Of a DNA stretch of 64,000 bases, positions 44,340 through 58,144 are shown piece by piece. Source of the stretch: Adiantum capillus-veneris (Eukaryota > Streptophyta > Polypodiopsida > Polypodiales > Pteridaceae); the NCBI GenBank assembly GCA_014529385.2, contig CM043942.1, positions 107,771,141 to 107,835,140 of the forward strand, read 5' to 3'. The translations under genes were made by a program, and so were the position numbers. Positions within the stretch are counted from its first letter, which is position 1. Each line of letters starts with the position of its first letter. The notes below the pieces were generated by a model. It did not search any database, had not been told where the DNA came from, and saw only the letters and a list, made by a program, of their open reading frames with translations.

Positions 44340-45321
44340 TGCACAGAGGGTGGAATACTTACTTATACTCTTACCGTGCCAGTGTTGATGAGTCGGCACA
44401 TCCACAAGAGGTCGTCGCCTTTCATGGGCTCTACCTTTCCTTCATTGCTTAGCACGTATGGGGTGATGGCGACGCGTCTGACCACTCCCAGCCTCTTGGC
44501 TAACAGCAATTGTAGGTAATTTCCGTAGTCAGCATGCTGCATGAATTCTACTCCATTCAGTTGTAACTCGTCCCCAACCCACTAGGTTTCTCCCGTGGTA
44601 GAGAGATTCTTCAGGATAAGTTGTACAGGGAGAGGAGGAAGATCCTCCACTCGCTTCCCAAAACAGTGAGAGCAGTAGACGAACCACTCTTCTCTAGGAC
44701 ATGGGAATCTTCTTACCACTTCTTCTTCCGGATTGTCAAAGTGGATTGGTAGCACTCTCATGCGTTGTGCAAATCGGTAGGCGACCTTCCGCCGCTTAGC
44801 TTCGGATGACTTCTTCTTTGACAAAGTGGGTACAACCTGTCTTTCTAAGCTTGAAGCACTTGCTTGGCCAGATGCTTCCCCCTTCGGGATCATGTGTTTC
44901 GAGACTAGCTTCTCTTCTCCTTGCCTTTGGCTCGAGCAGCCCCTTTAGGCCACTTTGGAGTTATAATTTTGACTGCAGTTTCTTTAGGGAAAAGAGGTCT
45001 CATCGTTTGCTTCCCTTCCTTGATGTGAATGACTTCTTCGCGTGAATGTCGATGTAGATGACTTGAGCCATTTCGCTGCCTTCATTTCTGGCACTCATTA
45101 ACAGTGTGCCTTGGTTGAAAACAGTGATGGCACTTCAACAACCTCCCACCTGATGCTTTCGATTTATAGTTAGAACGAGCCACACAAGATGGAGAATTTA
45201 CCTCTTGAATCCTGAGGACACTGCAACCTAGCAGTAGCACCTCAATGAAGGCGGCTAGTGCCTCCTTTGTCTCCTCTTCTTCCATCCTCCAGTTAGAAAA
45301 TTCCTTCAGCCATTCGTCCAT
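44340..45321 (-). pseudogene. Element F extra ORF upstream of Gag
   Basis: The ATG at 45321 lies about 57 bases from the primer site (MDEWLKEFSNWRMEEEE). The first block ends with a CCHC-like motif CHHCFQPRHTVNEC (C-x2-C-x4-H-x4-C) and a stop at 45082. A second block (44893-44582) is basic at its start (KKKSSEAKRRKVAYRFAQRM) and contains EEWFVYCSHCFGKRVEDLPP. It continues past a stop with WVGDELQLNGVEF to about 44370. It is not gag: the gag of F starts separately at 44022. Ogre/Tat elements carry an ORF1 in this position, whose function I do not know. Confidence 0.6.
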
Positions 45322-45377
45322 GATTGATAGTGGGCGTCACTTTCAGTATTGTAAACTGAAGGGTCATAGAAAAGCCC

Positions 45378-45395
45378 TCCTCCGTGGGGGCACCA
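45378..45395 (-). other. Element F primer binding site
   Basis: The minus strand reads TGGTGCCCCCACGGAGGA two bases inside the LTR. A very similar plus-strand site (TGGCGACCCCACGGAGGA) occurs at 62872-62889. Confidence 0.7.
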
Positions 45396-45397
45396 AA

Positions 45398-47826
<2,429 letters not shown>

Positions 47827-48023
47827 CCGCGTTGTGTAGATGTGAGCAAGTTCTAGAGTGTTCAGTCATCACAGGTGCTTTCTGTAGCTACGGTACTAAC
47901 CCAACCACGATACGTGTCATAGGGATGGTTAATCTTGCCTCAATCTTTGTGGTGCATTCATTGCATCGTTACTAATGCAATCATAAGGGTGGTTGAAAAG
48001 ACTTGGTTGAGTTCCTGAGGAGT
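47827..48023. other. Upstream region of the gene-like unit
   Basis: This short non-repetitive stretch lies between the element F LTR and a TATA box. No motif is assigned. Confidence 0.4.
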
Positions 48024-48031
48024 CTATATAT
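48024..48031 (+). promoter_or_regulatory. TATA box of the gene-like unit
   Basis: TCTATATATAGGAGG lies about 100 bases before the ATG at 48131. This leaves room for a transcription start near 48060 and a leader of about 70 bases. The placement is typical for a plant promoter. Confidence 0.55.
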
Positions 48032-49104
48032 AGGAGGCACGTCAATCCCCTTCGTACTCCCTAGTGTTAGCCAGTGCCTTCCTACCTTTACCCTAACCAA
48101 CAACCCAATTTTTCTTATGTCTCTCCACAAATGGATCCCTTTCAGATCAAGATAGAGGAGGAGTTTTCTTGCTCTAACGAGGCACCCAAAGACAAGTTGT
48201 ACCATTTTCTCTATAGAATTGGCCTTCAGTAGTGGCAACAAGAATTCAAGCCTATTTTCAACCCTGCCTTCTCATTGCAAGAGTTTTTAGCTTCTACGTC
48301 ACATTTTCTTGCAAAGTTTCATCAGACATACGAGCAACAATCAATCAATGACACATTTGAGTTTGGGGGTTGTCGATATGTTCATATGAAGGATATCAGT
48401 TCTAATCATTTAAAGAAATATATTTTCTACAAGAGCAGCCTCAAGTTGCCACTGCAATCTCACAGGAATGACATCAGATGTCCTGTACATAATTGAAAGT
48501 GTTGAGTTGTAGAATACTATGTTGGGTCCATACTCTTTTTGAATGTTAATCTGGATGATCACCAGGACACAGCAGAGGAGGCCAAGAGTAGTCACCATTT
48601 AGTCACTGGTGATGAGTTGGTGCAACCACCAAGTGGTGCTTTGTGTGTTTCAGAAGGTGTTCATTTGCCAGAGGGAGCTTTGCCAACAAATGTGCTCCCT
48701 ATCGTCCCCATCGATGATCATTATTATGTAATGCTTAATGACATCATGGAACTATTGACTTGAGAGAGGACTACTGCTTTGCTATAGTTGCTCAAAATCT
48801 ACAAGAGGATGGAAGTATAATTGACCCTCCTAATGACAAGTAATTTGTCATGGATGCTCATGTAACAGCACGTAAGTTTATTGAACCAACAAAGGGACTA
48901 GCAATGGTATACAAGCATGCAATCGCATGTGTCACGATGCTTCCAACGGAGTCAGAGTTCAATTCGGTACAAGAAAGGCTTGGAGTCACAGAGATGGGGA
49001 GAATTTCTGCATCAACGACATTGACGCCATCCTCATCCTTTGCAAATGAGAGTACACTTGAATTATGGAATGCTGCATTACTCGAAGAAGATGAAAATCA
49101 GAAG

Positions 49105-49188
49105 GTATATTCCTGTGTAAATATTTTTTGCTTCCTTGTATGAGAGTTTCATGTGTATATACCAACACTTGGCTTTTATTTCTCGTAG
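49105..49188 (+). other. Predicted intron, 84 bp
   Basis: The donor is CAGAAG|GTATAT and the acceptor TTATTTCTCGTAG. The interior is T-rich. Splicing joins two open frames in phase 0. A second AG seven bases later would put the next exon out of frame, so the first is preferred. Confidence 0.6.
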
Positions 49189-49310
49189 CTCGTAGTCTCT
49201 GATGATAAGTTCATTCCTTGTCCCTGTGGACGAGGTAAAGGAGACTTGGGAAAGAATTCCTCCCTTGGTCAGTACTTGGAGAAACTGAACGCTCCAAACT
49301 TACTCTGCTT

Positions 49311-49470
49311 CCATTCTAGCTTCTTTGAGGGCAAGGCTGAATTCCCTCTTTTTGTATTGAAGACACTCTCAAGATATTTAGGAGGTGCGGCCATTCTAGC
49401 TTCTTTGAGGACAAGGCTGAATTCCCTCTTTTTGTATTGAAGACACTCTCAAGATATCTAGGAGGTGCGG
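49311..49470 (+). repeat. Tandem duplication, 2 x 80 bp, within the gene
   Basis: Copies 49311-49390 and 49391-49470 differ at only a few bases. The copy length is not a multiple of three. The frames on the two sides (starting 49246 and 49437) become the same frame if exactly 80 bases are discounted, so the duplication broke an open gene. Confidence 0.85.
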
Positions 49471-49916
49471 CCATTAGATGGAACGCAGACAAGGTGAAGT
49501 TGCTAGACGAGCAAGCAGTGGTCTCAATTTTTGGTGTAGAGCCTGGAATGTATGGCCTATGCAGTCATCACTTCTTTTTGTCACATGCTGCGTATGGTCT
49601 CACTTGTGGAATCACAGACCCATGCCAGTTGCCACAATATGGAAAACATGATCTACTGAAACAAAAGAATCCAATCATTCAACTTATAGAAGAGGCCCTG
49701 TGGGTTGAGGCATGTGAGGAGATCCAATTGCTTGACCTCAACGTGCTTGCGACGGATGATGATGAAGAAAGACTTCATTCAAAGAGACCAATGCACGAGG
49801 AAGAGGGTCCTTCAGATAAGGACAAGACGCAAAAATATTTTGTATCATTTCTAGATGACTATAAATAAATAGAATGCATTTGTTTTATGCATCAAAGCTA
49901 GATTGATTATGTAATA

Positions 49917-50056
49917 ATGTCTTGCAATGTACTTTTTTGTTGTAACCATCATTCACATTATGAAAAGTTAAAATGATAGAGTATCAATGTCTTGCAATAT
50001 TTCTATTTTTGTTGCAACCATCATTCACAATATAAAAAGTTGAAATTACATCGATT
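49917..50056 (+). repeat. Imperfect tandem duplication, 2 x 70 bp, in the gene's 3' region
   Basis: ATGTCTTGCAAT recurs at 49917 and 49987. Each copy continues with TTTTTGTTGYAACCATCATT and an AAAAGTT motif. The copies lie just after the stop and AATAAA of the preceding gene. Confidence 0.75.
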
Positions 50057-50249
50057 CGTTTAGATATATTAAGTTTGGTGTTGGGATCTTGCTATAGTTG
50101 AGAGTTATGGCATAACTTCCAACGGTGTTGTCCAAACCCTTCCCACGTGCTGTTTTTGTAGCCGCCAATCTGCATGTTGTCTAGCCATAGACAATAACTC
50201 CCATATCTCCTTTCTCTGCCTTTTTTGGCTAATCTCACCACATGACCAA

Positions 50250-50600
50250 TCTGACTTTGTTTGACTTATTTCTTGCAATGCGACCTATGCATTATTTTTT
50301 GATACGTCCATTGGTGTAGCTCCTCTAAGCTATTTTCTTTGTCTGCACCTCCATGTCGAGTGTGATTGAAATAACCAGTACGAGTTTGGTAGTGGATTTT
50401 TTCCATGCCCTGTGTAGACCAAACACCCAAGCTGTCACATTGCCTTGCAAACTAAGGCATGTGATTACAGATAATGTGCTACACACAAAGCATGCAGGCA
50501 TTATAAGGATAAGAATTTGCAATTCAAAAGATTTTCATGTCATCAAACCAATTATAGTACCATGTAGTGAGTAATATGTTGACTTGTCCACGCACTTATG
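50250..50600 (-). pseudogene. orf-T, C-terminal part
   Basis: The minus strand reads QCDSLGVWSTQGMEKIHYQT, then RTGYFNHTRHGGADKENSLE and ELHQWTYQKIMHRS. It lies directly left of element C and continues the reading of 58145-59025 across that insertion. A stop occurs near 50455. I do not recognise the family for certain. The GMEK-x-H-Y and HTRHGG wording resembles uncharacterised, possibly transposase-derived proteins, which is a weak recollection and not a search result. Confidence 0.5.
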
Positions 50601-50753
50601 TGTAACATTAATGGCCTAATAACTTGTATGTAGTAGAAAATAGTAAGAAAACCATTTATTAGCCTAGTAACTTGTGTATACTAGCCATTTATAGCTAGCT
50701 TGAGGACCTCCCTTCTTGAGCAAGAAAACAGAAACCTTGTGCTCTGATACCAA
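50601..50753 (-). repeat. Element C outer LTR stub and leader fragment
   Basis: TGTAACATTAATGGCCTAAT at 50601 is the LTR start. After about 80 bases it passes into the 5' leader sequence (TAGCTAGCTTGAGGACCTCC) that normally lies between primer site and gag. The primer site and the next LTR follow. Most of an outer LTR and its internal region are therefore deleted. Confidence 0.7.
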
Positions 50754-51627
50754 TGTAACATTTAATGGCCTAGTAACTTGTATGTAGGGAAAATAGCATA
50801 AACATAGTAAGCATTTCACTGAGAATAGATTCCTAATGAGCACAGAAAGAGTGCTTGGATGGAGAGAGCAACAAAAAGCATACACCTAGTTAGATAGGCA
50901 TGAGCAATACTTCAAAAGAGAGAGTTGACAACAGTTTCGAGGACCGGATTTATATGGAGCCGGTCCCCCCTCCAAAAGGCTTTGTATTATAGGTTCCCCC
51001 CATCAAGGGAGACATTTTACAATACAATTCTTTGTGTTCATTCAATAACTAGCTAATGCAATGAAGATGAAAGATTCAAGCACTAAGAAAACACTTATAA
51101 AACACAACATCAATTCCCTCAAGGTCTCAGACCCAAGACCTCACACACCTTCGAAGATGGTGAGAGCTAGCGGGGTACAAGAGTAGATTGAGAGGAAGAT
51201 AGAGTAGTCTTACGAGAAAGAAGTATATCTCCTCACCTAATCACTCATTATACCTTAGCATAGCTTAGTAATTAGCATGGTAGAGGAGATGAGCATGCAT
51301 TGAAGCTTGGCTCTTGGTTGGATTTGCATTACAAAGCCAAGAATTGTTGGTGTAGGCCTCCCCCTTTGAAGAAGCATTTTTATCTTCAAAAACAAAAGTG
51401 AAAAATTTCTTCTTAAGAAAACTAATGTTTTCCCAAGTGGCACCTTCTTCAGATATTTCTTTCCATTTGACTAACGCTTAGCACGCTCAGGGTCATGCAG
51501 CTGGGTTGGAGTAGGTAATGAGATTTTTCTCCCCTTCTCACAAGCTTGGAGTAGGTGATGAGCTTTCCATTAAATCTTGAGAAGGAGAGAGAGAAAGAGA
51601 GAGTCTTCTTGCTTCACACATGAGATT

Positions 51628-51702
<75 letters not shown>

Positions 51703-52180
51703 ATAATGCCTGTCAAAATCAGCCCCCTCTCTCTCTTGATCAAACCCTCTTGCAATTTACTCATTATGGCACCCCATTGGACCCTTCAAAGCTTAGCCAA
51801 TGAAAATTGAGAAGCATAAGTGATAGCCTAGTAACATGTGTCTCCCTTTTCTCTTTTGTGAGAGATTTAGGTAGTTAAATAAATCAATTAATCTCTCATT
51901 GGACCCCTTTGTCTTCTAGCCAATAGGAATCAGGCAAGCCACTGGGTTGTTGAATGTTTATTGGATCCCTTGGGACACTGGCAAATAGTCTTCTAGAGAG
52001 CTTAATTCTTATTGGTTCTTTATTAAGTGTTTTTAAATGAATTAAAATAGATTTATTCTAGCCTAATTCTCATTGGTCCACCTCTATGGCCATCCAATAG
52101 GATTTGAATGCACCTTGTGGGCAATTGAGCTAGGGAGCTGACATGTGTCCACTATGCCCTTTGTGTAAAGGGGCTTGCAT

Positions 52181-52270
<90 letters not shown>

Positions 52271-52636
52271 CTCTCTCATCCCCTACTAAGAGGGATTGCC
52301 CCTTCCTAAGTAGGAGCTTGCAAAGACTTTTTAACACACTACAAACCATCCAATTTTCCCTAGGGTTGGACCATTGGACATAACCTTTAAATTTTGGAAC
52401 CTTAGCATTTTAGAAGTCTTAATGGGTTGAACCTTAGGGTCATTGAAGTCCATTGTTTGCACATTGCTCTTTTGCAGATGGTCCCCCCTTTGGATCCCTA
52501 TTTTCTCTCCTTTGGATTCCTATTATGGCCGGTTTGCCAGCTTAACCAATATTCTGGCTTTTTCTCCCCTGGTACTTCCACATATTAAATGATCAATAAA
52601 ATCATTTAGGAGAATTAGATATTAGTTATTATGAAA
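50754..52636 (-). repeat. Element C left LTR, enlarged
   Basis: The LTR is 1883 bp, against 1560 bp in its partner. It carries two long GT runs (about 51627-51701 and 52182-52268) where the partner has short ones. It also has about 180 unique bases at about 51360-51540. The terminal CA has become AA (TTATGAAA). CCAAT pairs are kept at about 51770-52105. Confidence 0.85.
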
Positions 52637-52984
52637 TTACCTCTCTCTTGAAATCATACTCGTCCTCAACTATGGGTAGAGGAGATAAAACTTATTCATT
52701 AGTCCTTTTTCTAGCGGGTAGAGGATCCCCATCTTACCCTACGACATCGTTCCCAAAAGGATGACTAATCCATTTGGCACTTGAGAGCATAAGGCTTCCT
52801 CAAGCATGTCTACGCATTAGCCCTTTCAATCTTCCATAGTAGAGTGAGAAGCTCTACTTGGTGTTTGGAAGACTTCGTCTCCAAACTTGATTCTAAGCAT
52901 GCATACTACTTAACATTTGTGCACAATAAAGAAAAAGAGAGTCTTAGAAGACAAAAACTTTTTTCATTTCAAACATTTGTACAT

Positions 52985-53730
52985 TTGCTTACTCTAGGGA
53001 AGAATTGTAAGCATTGACAAGGTTTAGGTTATCCTTTAATTGTATGCCTTTCATCCATCTAGCATCTTCAAAAGGATAATTCTTAAACTTAATAAGATAT
53101 CGTCGGATAGTCTTACCGCCTCTTAATACCTTCTCTTCCTGTCGGGGAATGGACTCGGGCTGCAATCGTTGATTCTTGAGGTGGCTCTCCTTTGTAAAGC
53201 TATAGTAGGCTCACATGGAAAGCATTGTGTATGAGCCAATGGCTGGGCAACTTGAGTTGATAGGCCATTTCATTGATTTGTCTAAGAATCCGGAAGGGAC
53301 CATAGTACCTTTTTGCTAACTTAGCATAGTAATTTTGGTGTCCCGTAGGATTCTTTCCCGTGGTGTGGCTTAATCAAGTCTTGGAAAATTTAGCAAGACC
53401 CAATCATTTTCTTTAAAGGCTTGGACTCTTTTGTGCTTATCAGCACAGCAGCCTTTTGCCTTTGTTGTGAGATAGAGATAGCATCCCTTAATCTTTTGGA
53501 AAGAGATTCTTGTAGGTCTCGGCTATACTCATGTGCAACGAAGACTTCCCGTGTACCTTCAGTAGCAGGGGACTTTTAGATCTTCCCTCAATTACCTCGA
53601 AAGGTGCTTTTCCCGTGGAGGTACGTACAATGTTATTGTAGGCTTACTCCACCAAGGGTAAGTACTTCTCCCATTGGGACCTTTGATCTACTTCCGTTAC
53701 GTAGCCTTTTGGTAGATCAAGAATTGTTGG
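52985..53730 (-). pseudogene. pol: Element C integrase remnant
   Basis: It is colinear with 13891-14655 of copy B (integrase C-terminal part and chromodomain region). Many small indels leave no open frame. The match jumps at about 53727 to the RNase H region, so the catalytic core of integrase is missing. Confidence 0.8.
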
Positions 53731-53744
53731 AGAGCTTGGTCTGC

Positions 53745-55140
53745 GTCATGAAGTACTTAAGGCTTTGGTGATCCCTCCGCAGGATGAAAGGAGTCCCCAA
53801 TAAATAGTGCTTCCACAAATCTAAGGCATGTAGAACTTTCGTAGGCTATGGAGTGCCCTTCTTGGAGCAAACCAGCTCTAAGGAAATCACCACAAGAGTC
53901 ACATTGGACCTCAAATGTCTTTGAGAGATGTGGTAGTGTAAGCACAGGTTGGGAGATAAGCTTTTCAAAGCATTGTTCTCCTTGGCAAACCATATATACC
54001 TAACATTCTTCTTTGTTAGGTCATGTAATGGTCCTCCTATTAGTGATAAATTTTCTATGAAGCATCTATAATATGCACACGTACGTATAAAGCTTCTTAG
54101 TTCATGAAGATTCCTTGGATTAGGCCATCCTTTTATTACCTTTAACTTTGATGGATCCATTGGAATGCCATCTTGAGAGATATTGTGACCTAAATACTGA
54201 ATCTCTTGTAAGAAAAACTCACTTTTCTTTCAAATAGCATAAAGTTTATTCTCTCATAAGACTTGAAATATTACCTGGAGGTGTTTCTTGTGTTTGTCTA
54301 ATGAATTATAGTAGATGATAATATCATCAAAGAATACTCCAATAAAGGCTTTGTGAGGCCTGAATAGCTTCTCCATCAAGTGGTTGAATGTGTCTGGTGC
54401 ATTGGTCAAACCAAAAGGCACAACAATGTATTGGGAAAGATCAAATGTAGTGCGAAATGTGGTCTTTACAATGTCTTGATCAACTATCCTTATTTGATGG
54501 TAGCCAATTTTTAGGTCAATTCTACTAAAGTAGGTCAATCCTTGTAGATTATCAATTAGGCCTTCTACCCGTGGAACAGGAAACCTATTTTTAATAGTGA
54601 TCCTATTTAGTGCTCTATAGTCGACACACATATGATATGTGTCGTCTTTCTTTTGCACTAATAGCACGGATGAACAAAATAGAGATGAGCTAGTCCTAAC
54701 AATGCCCTTCTCAACTAACTCATGCACTTGCCGCATAATCTCCTCTTGTTGTGCTTGAGAAACTCTATAAGGAGTTTTATTAGGCGGTGAAATTCCTGGA
54801 TGAAGTTCAATTGCATGGTCATCATTGCCTCGTTTAGGAGGTAGTTCACAAGGGATGTCGTCAATAAAAACATCTTGAAATCCCTTGAGAAAATTGGATA
54901 ACTCTAATTCCTTGTGATTGTTTATATTTTCTTTTGCTAAAGCATCAGGTTCATTTTGAGAATCTTTAACAAAAATCATGTACACAAAAATAGAGCTCTT
55001 TATTGACTTATTGAAAGCTTGCGTATGTACAATGGGTATGGTGTTACCCATCTCCTTAGCGTCTATGTACATATATTTTTCCCTGAACGTAAAGTAGATT
55101 TTCCTTTCATGGAATTTAACATTGCGAGCCATGCGATCAA
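53745..55140 (-). pseudogene. pol: Element C RNase H, RT and protease end
   Basis: RNase H (LTLPHLSKTFEVQCDSCGDF) and the connection (MDPSKLKVIKGWPNPRNLHE) are frameshifted. RT (55132-54254, 292 codons) keeps [37 protein letters not shown] and the active site FFDDIIIYY. The usual DLKSGYHQ block reads DLKIGYHQ. The frame begins in the protease tail (FHERKIYFTFREKYMYIDAK). Confidence 0.82.
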
Positions 55141-55159
55141 ATCATGGTGCCCCTAGGAT

Positions 55160-56168
55160 TACATCCTCGTCCTGGTGGCCAAAAACTGCTTCATGATGGA
55201 AGCTCTTATAGCTTTTCATGTACATGGGGCTTCACCATTTTCCTGTAGGCTAGACCACCATTGCCTGGCGGACATTTGAAAATGCATAGCTACATGGTGT
55301 AGCTTAGAGGACTCCGTGAAGCCCTCATCTCCAAACGCTCCATCGAATTTTTTGGATGAAAGCCAAGACTTTGTCCATAGCACCAAAGGTACCATCGTAC
55401 GTAAGGAAATATATGCTCTTTCCTCCCTCTTTGAACTTCTTGATCTTGAACGATCTCTTCTACGCGGCATAGGATTTCGTATGGCCTGTTCTTTTTGGTG
55501 GTTCAAAAGTTGCACCATTGCTTTCTTTAGAACATGAATAATTTGGGGAAGATGGAGAAGAGATTGACCTCTTTCTCGCCTTTTTCTTTCCTTGTTCCTC
55601 TTTGTCTCCACCATCACTTTCTTCATAAGAGGAAGAAGATGGAGAAGAGGGTAACCTCTTTCTCACCTTTTTCTTCTCTTGTTTTATGTCATCCCTCTTT
55701 GAATTATAGTGTGGAGAAGTGTGCAAGGTCTTCTCCGTTTAGGAGGTGATGGAGAGTGTTTTGCCCGCCGTCTTTGTGGAGCCACCTCCGCCGAGTGGTA
55801 GGAGACTCACTTATTTTTTGTTCTTTTGGTGAGGGCTCTTGAGTTCTCCTTTGTAAAGGAGATACATCATCAAGTAGTAAATTTTTGAGCCCTCCGTACG
55901 GATCTTCTTCTTCCCGAATTGGAGAGAGGTCTCTTTGGAAGTCTCACAACGAGGCTTCCTAGGTACTCTCTTCATGGTGGGGAGCTTGGAGAATCCCATG
56001 AGCACGAAGCTGTTGTTGCACTTCACTTTGCAGGGATGAATTGCCCATGGCTTGTTGAAGCCTAGAAACAAGGTAGTTAACAAGCATAGGGGCATCATTA
56101 GTAGCCTTCTCATTAGCAAAATCAAAGCTATCAACATTAATTTCACTCTCTTCACTATTGTGAGCCAT
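55160..56168 (-). pseudogene. gag: Element C Gag, internally deleted
   Basis: The ATG at 56168 reads MAHNSEESEINVDSFDFANE. Frameshifts follow near 55960. The Ser/Lys-rich region and the KSARQWWSSL-type block (MSARQWWSSLQENGEAP) remain. At about 55172 the sequence jumps directly to the end of protease, so the zinc knuckle and protease active site are lost. Confidence 0.8.
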
Positions 56169-56584
56169 TCTAACAATTTTTTAGGTGTAATATTTTTAGG
56201 TGTACTTTGGCACTTCAAGCCCTAGTTGTTGCTCCTCTTTACACGTTTACTAAAGAACTCAAGCTACTGTACCCGTGGCTCGAATATCATTAATTGGAAG
56301 GAATAGAAGAGAGGGTCTTTCAACACCAAAACAGTACCGGCTCCTGTCAAGCTTCTAATAGCTCAATAGTGGTTAAGCCATAGGCAAGTCCCATAGGAGT
56401 CCACTATTAAGACCTATCTCTCGACGGTGATGCCCCGTTATCTGCACGAAGGTAGGCAAATTGCAAGGATGAAAACTCCCTATTCTACTTACTCAATTGC
56501 AATTAATAATACCAACCATTTATAGCTAGCTTGAGGACCTCCCTTCTTGAGCAAGAAAAGAGAAACCTTGTGCTCTGATACCAA

Positions 56585-58144
56585 TGTAACATTTAATGGA
56601 CTAGTAACTTGTGTGTAGCAGAAAATAGCAAAAACATAGTGAGAATTTCATTAGAATAAATTCCTAATGAGCACAGCAAGAGTACTTGGATGGAGAGAGC
56701 AACAAAAAGCATAACTAGACACGAACAATACTCAAAAAAGAGAGAAATTAAGCTATTGACAATAGTTGAGGACCGAATTTATATGGATCCGGTCCCCCCT
56801 CCAAAAGGCTTTGTATTATAGGTTTCTCCCATCAAGGGAGACATTTTACAATATAATTATTTGTGTTCCTTCAATAACTAGCTAGTGCAATGAAGATGGA
56901 AGTTTCAAGCACTAAGGAAACACTTATAAAACACAACATCAATTCCCTCATGGTCTCAGACCCAAGACCTCACTTACCTTTGAACATGGTGAGAGCTAGC
57001 GGGGTATGAGAGTAGATTGAGAGGAAGAAGGAGTAGTCTTACGAGAAATAAGTATATCTCCTCACCTAATCACTCATAATAGCTTAGCATAGCTTAGTAA
57101 TTAGCATGGTAGAGGAGATGAGCATGCATTGAAGCTTGGCTCTTGGTTGGATTTTCATCACAAAGCCAAGAGTTGTTGGTATAGGCCTCCCTTCTCACTA
57201 GCTTGGAGTAGGTGATGAGCTTTCCATTAAAGCTTGAGAAGGAGAGAGAGAGTATTCTTGCTTCACACACAAGATTGTGTGTGTGTGAATTCCTTGCCAA
57301 AATCGGCCCCCTCTCTCTCTTGGTCGACCCCTCTTGCAATTTACTCATGCTAGCACCCCATTGGACCCGGCAAAGCTTAACCGATGACAATTGAGAAGCA
57401 TAAGTGATAGCCTTGTGACATGTGTCTGCCTTTCCCCTTTTTTGAGAGCTTTAGGTAATTAAACAAATCAATTAATCTGTCATTGGACCCCTTTTTCTTC
57501 TGGCCAATAGGAATTAGGCAAGCCATTGGGCTGTTGAATGCTCATTGGACCACTTGGGAGACTGGCCAATAGTCTTCTAGAGAGATTAATTCTTATTGGT
57601 TCTTTTATTAAGTGTTTTTTAAATGAATTAAACTAGAATTACTCTAGCCTAATTCTCATTGGTCCACCTATATGGCCATCCAATAGGATTTGAATGCTCC
57701 TTGTGGGCAATTGAGCTAGGGAGTTGACATGTGTCCACTATCCCCTTTGTGTAAAGGGACTTGCATGAGAGTGTGTGTGTTTGTGTGTTTCTCTCTCATC
57801 CCCTACTAAAAGGGCTTGCCCCCTCCTATGTAGGAGCTTGCAAAGACTTTTTGGCACACTACAAACCATCCAATTTTCCCTAGGGCTGGACCATTGGACA
57901 TAACCTTTGAATTTTGGAACCTTAGAATTTTGGAAGTCTTAATGAGCTGAACCTTAGGGTCTTTGAAGCCCATTGTTTGCACATTGCTCTTTTGCAGATG
58001 GCACCTCCTTTGGATCCCTACTGTGGCCGGTCTACCAGCTTAACCAATATTCTATTTTTTTCTCCCCTAGTACTTCCCCATATTAAATGATCGGTTTAAC
58101 ATGAGAAAATCATTTAGGAGAATCAGATATTAGCTATTATGACA
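56585..58144 (-). repeat. Element C right LTR (5' LTR)
   Basis: The 1560 bp copy starts TGTAACATTTAATGGAC and ends TTATGACA, then TATG. The primer site TTGGTATCAGAGC (minus strand, 56572-56584) precedes it on the element side. Confidence 0.88.

Larger units (their letters stand above)
48131..49868 (+). pseudogene. Unrecognised spliced gene, frame broken by an 80 bp duplication
   Basis: I do not recognise the protein. The ATG at 48131 reads MDPFQIKIEEEFSCSNEAPK. Stops at about 48230 and 48494 interrupt this frame. It continues with NVNLDDHQDTAEEAKSSHHL to a stop at about 48761. Another frame opens at 48850 (MDAHVTARKFIEPTKGLAMV) and reaches an 84 bp GT-AG intron (49105-49188). The second exon, in phase, reads VVSDDKFIPCPCGRGKGDLG. 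The tandem duplication at 49311-49470 then shifts the frame by two bases. The remainder (WNADKVKLLDEQAVVSIFGV to FVSFLDDYK, stop at 49866-49868) is open and acidic at its end. AATAAA overlaps the stop region. No retroelement motif is present, so it is probably a decaying host gene or captured gene. Confidence 0.55.
50601..58144 (-). mobile_element. Element C: family B chromovirus, three-LTR remnant with internal deletions
   Basis: Along the plus strand there is a partial LTR start plus 5' leader fragment (50601-50753), full LTR (50754-52636), internal region and LTR (56585-58144). TATG flanks the outer ends (50597-50600 and 58145-58148). Both full LTRs have the intact Met primer site GCTCTGATACCAA on their left side. 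The internal region is colinear with copy B but lacks about 830 bases of integrase/RNase H (junction near 53727) and about 800 bases of protease/gag (junction near 55172). It is non-autonomous and decayed. It interrupts orf-T. Confidence 0.85.

Noticed and set aside
51570-52383. Open frames of alternating His/Thr or Val/Cys
   Set aside because: They come from GT/CA runs in an LTR of element C.
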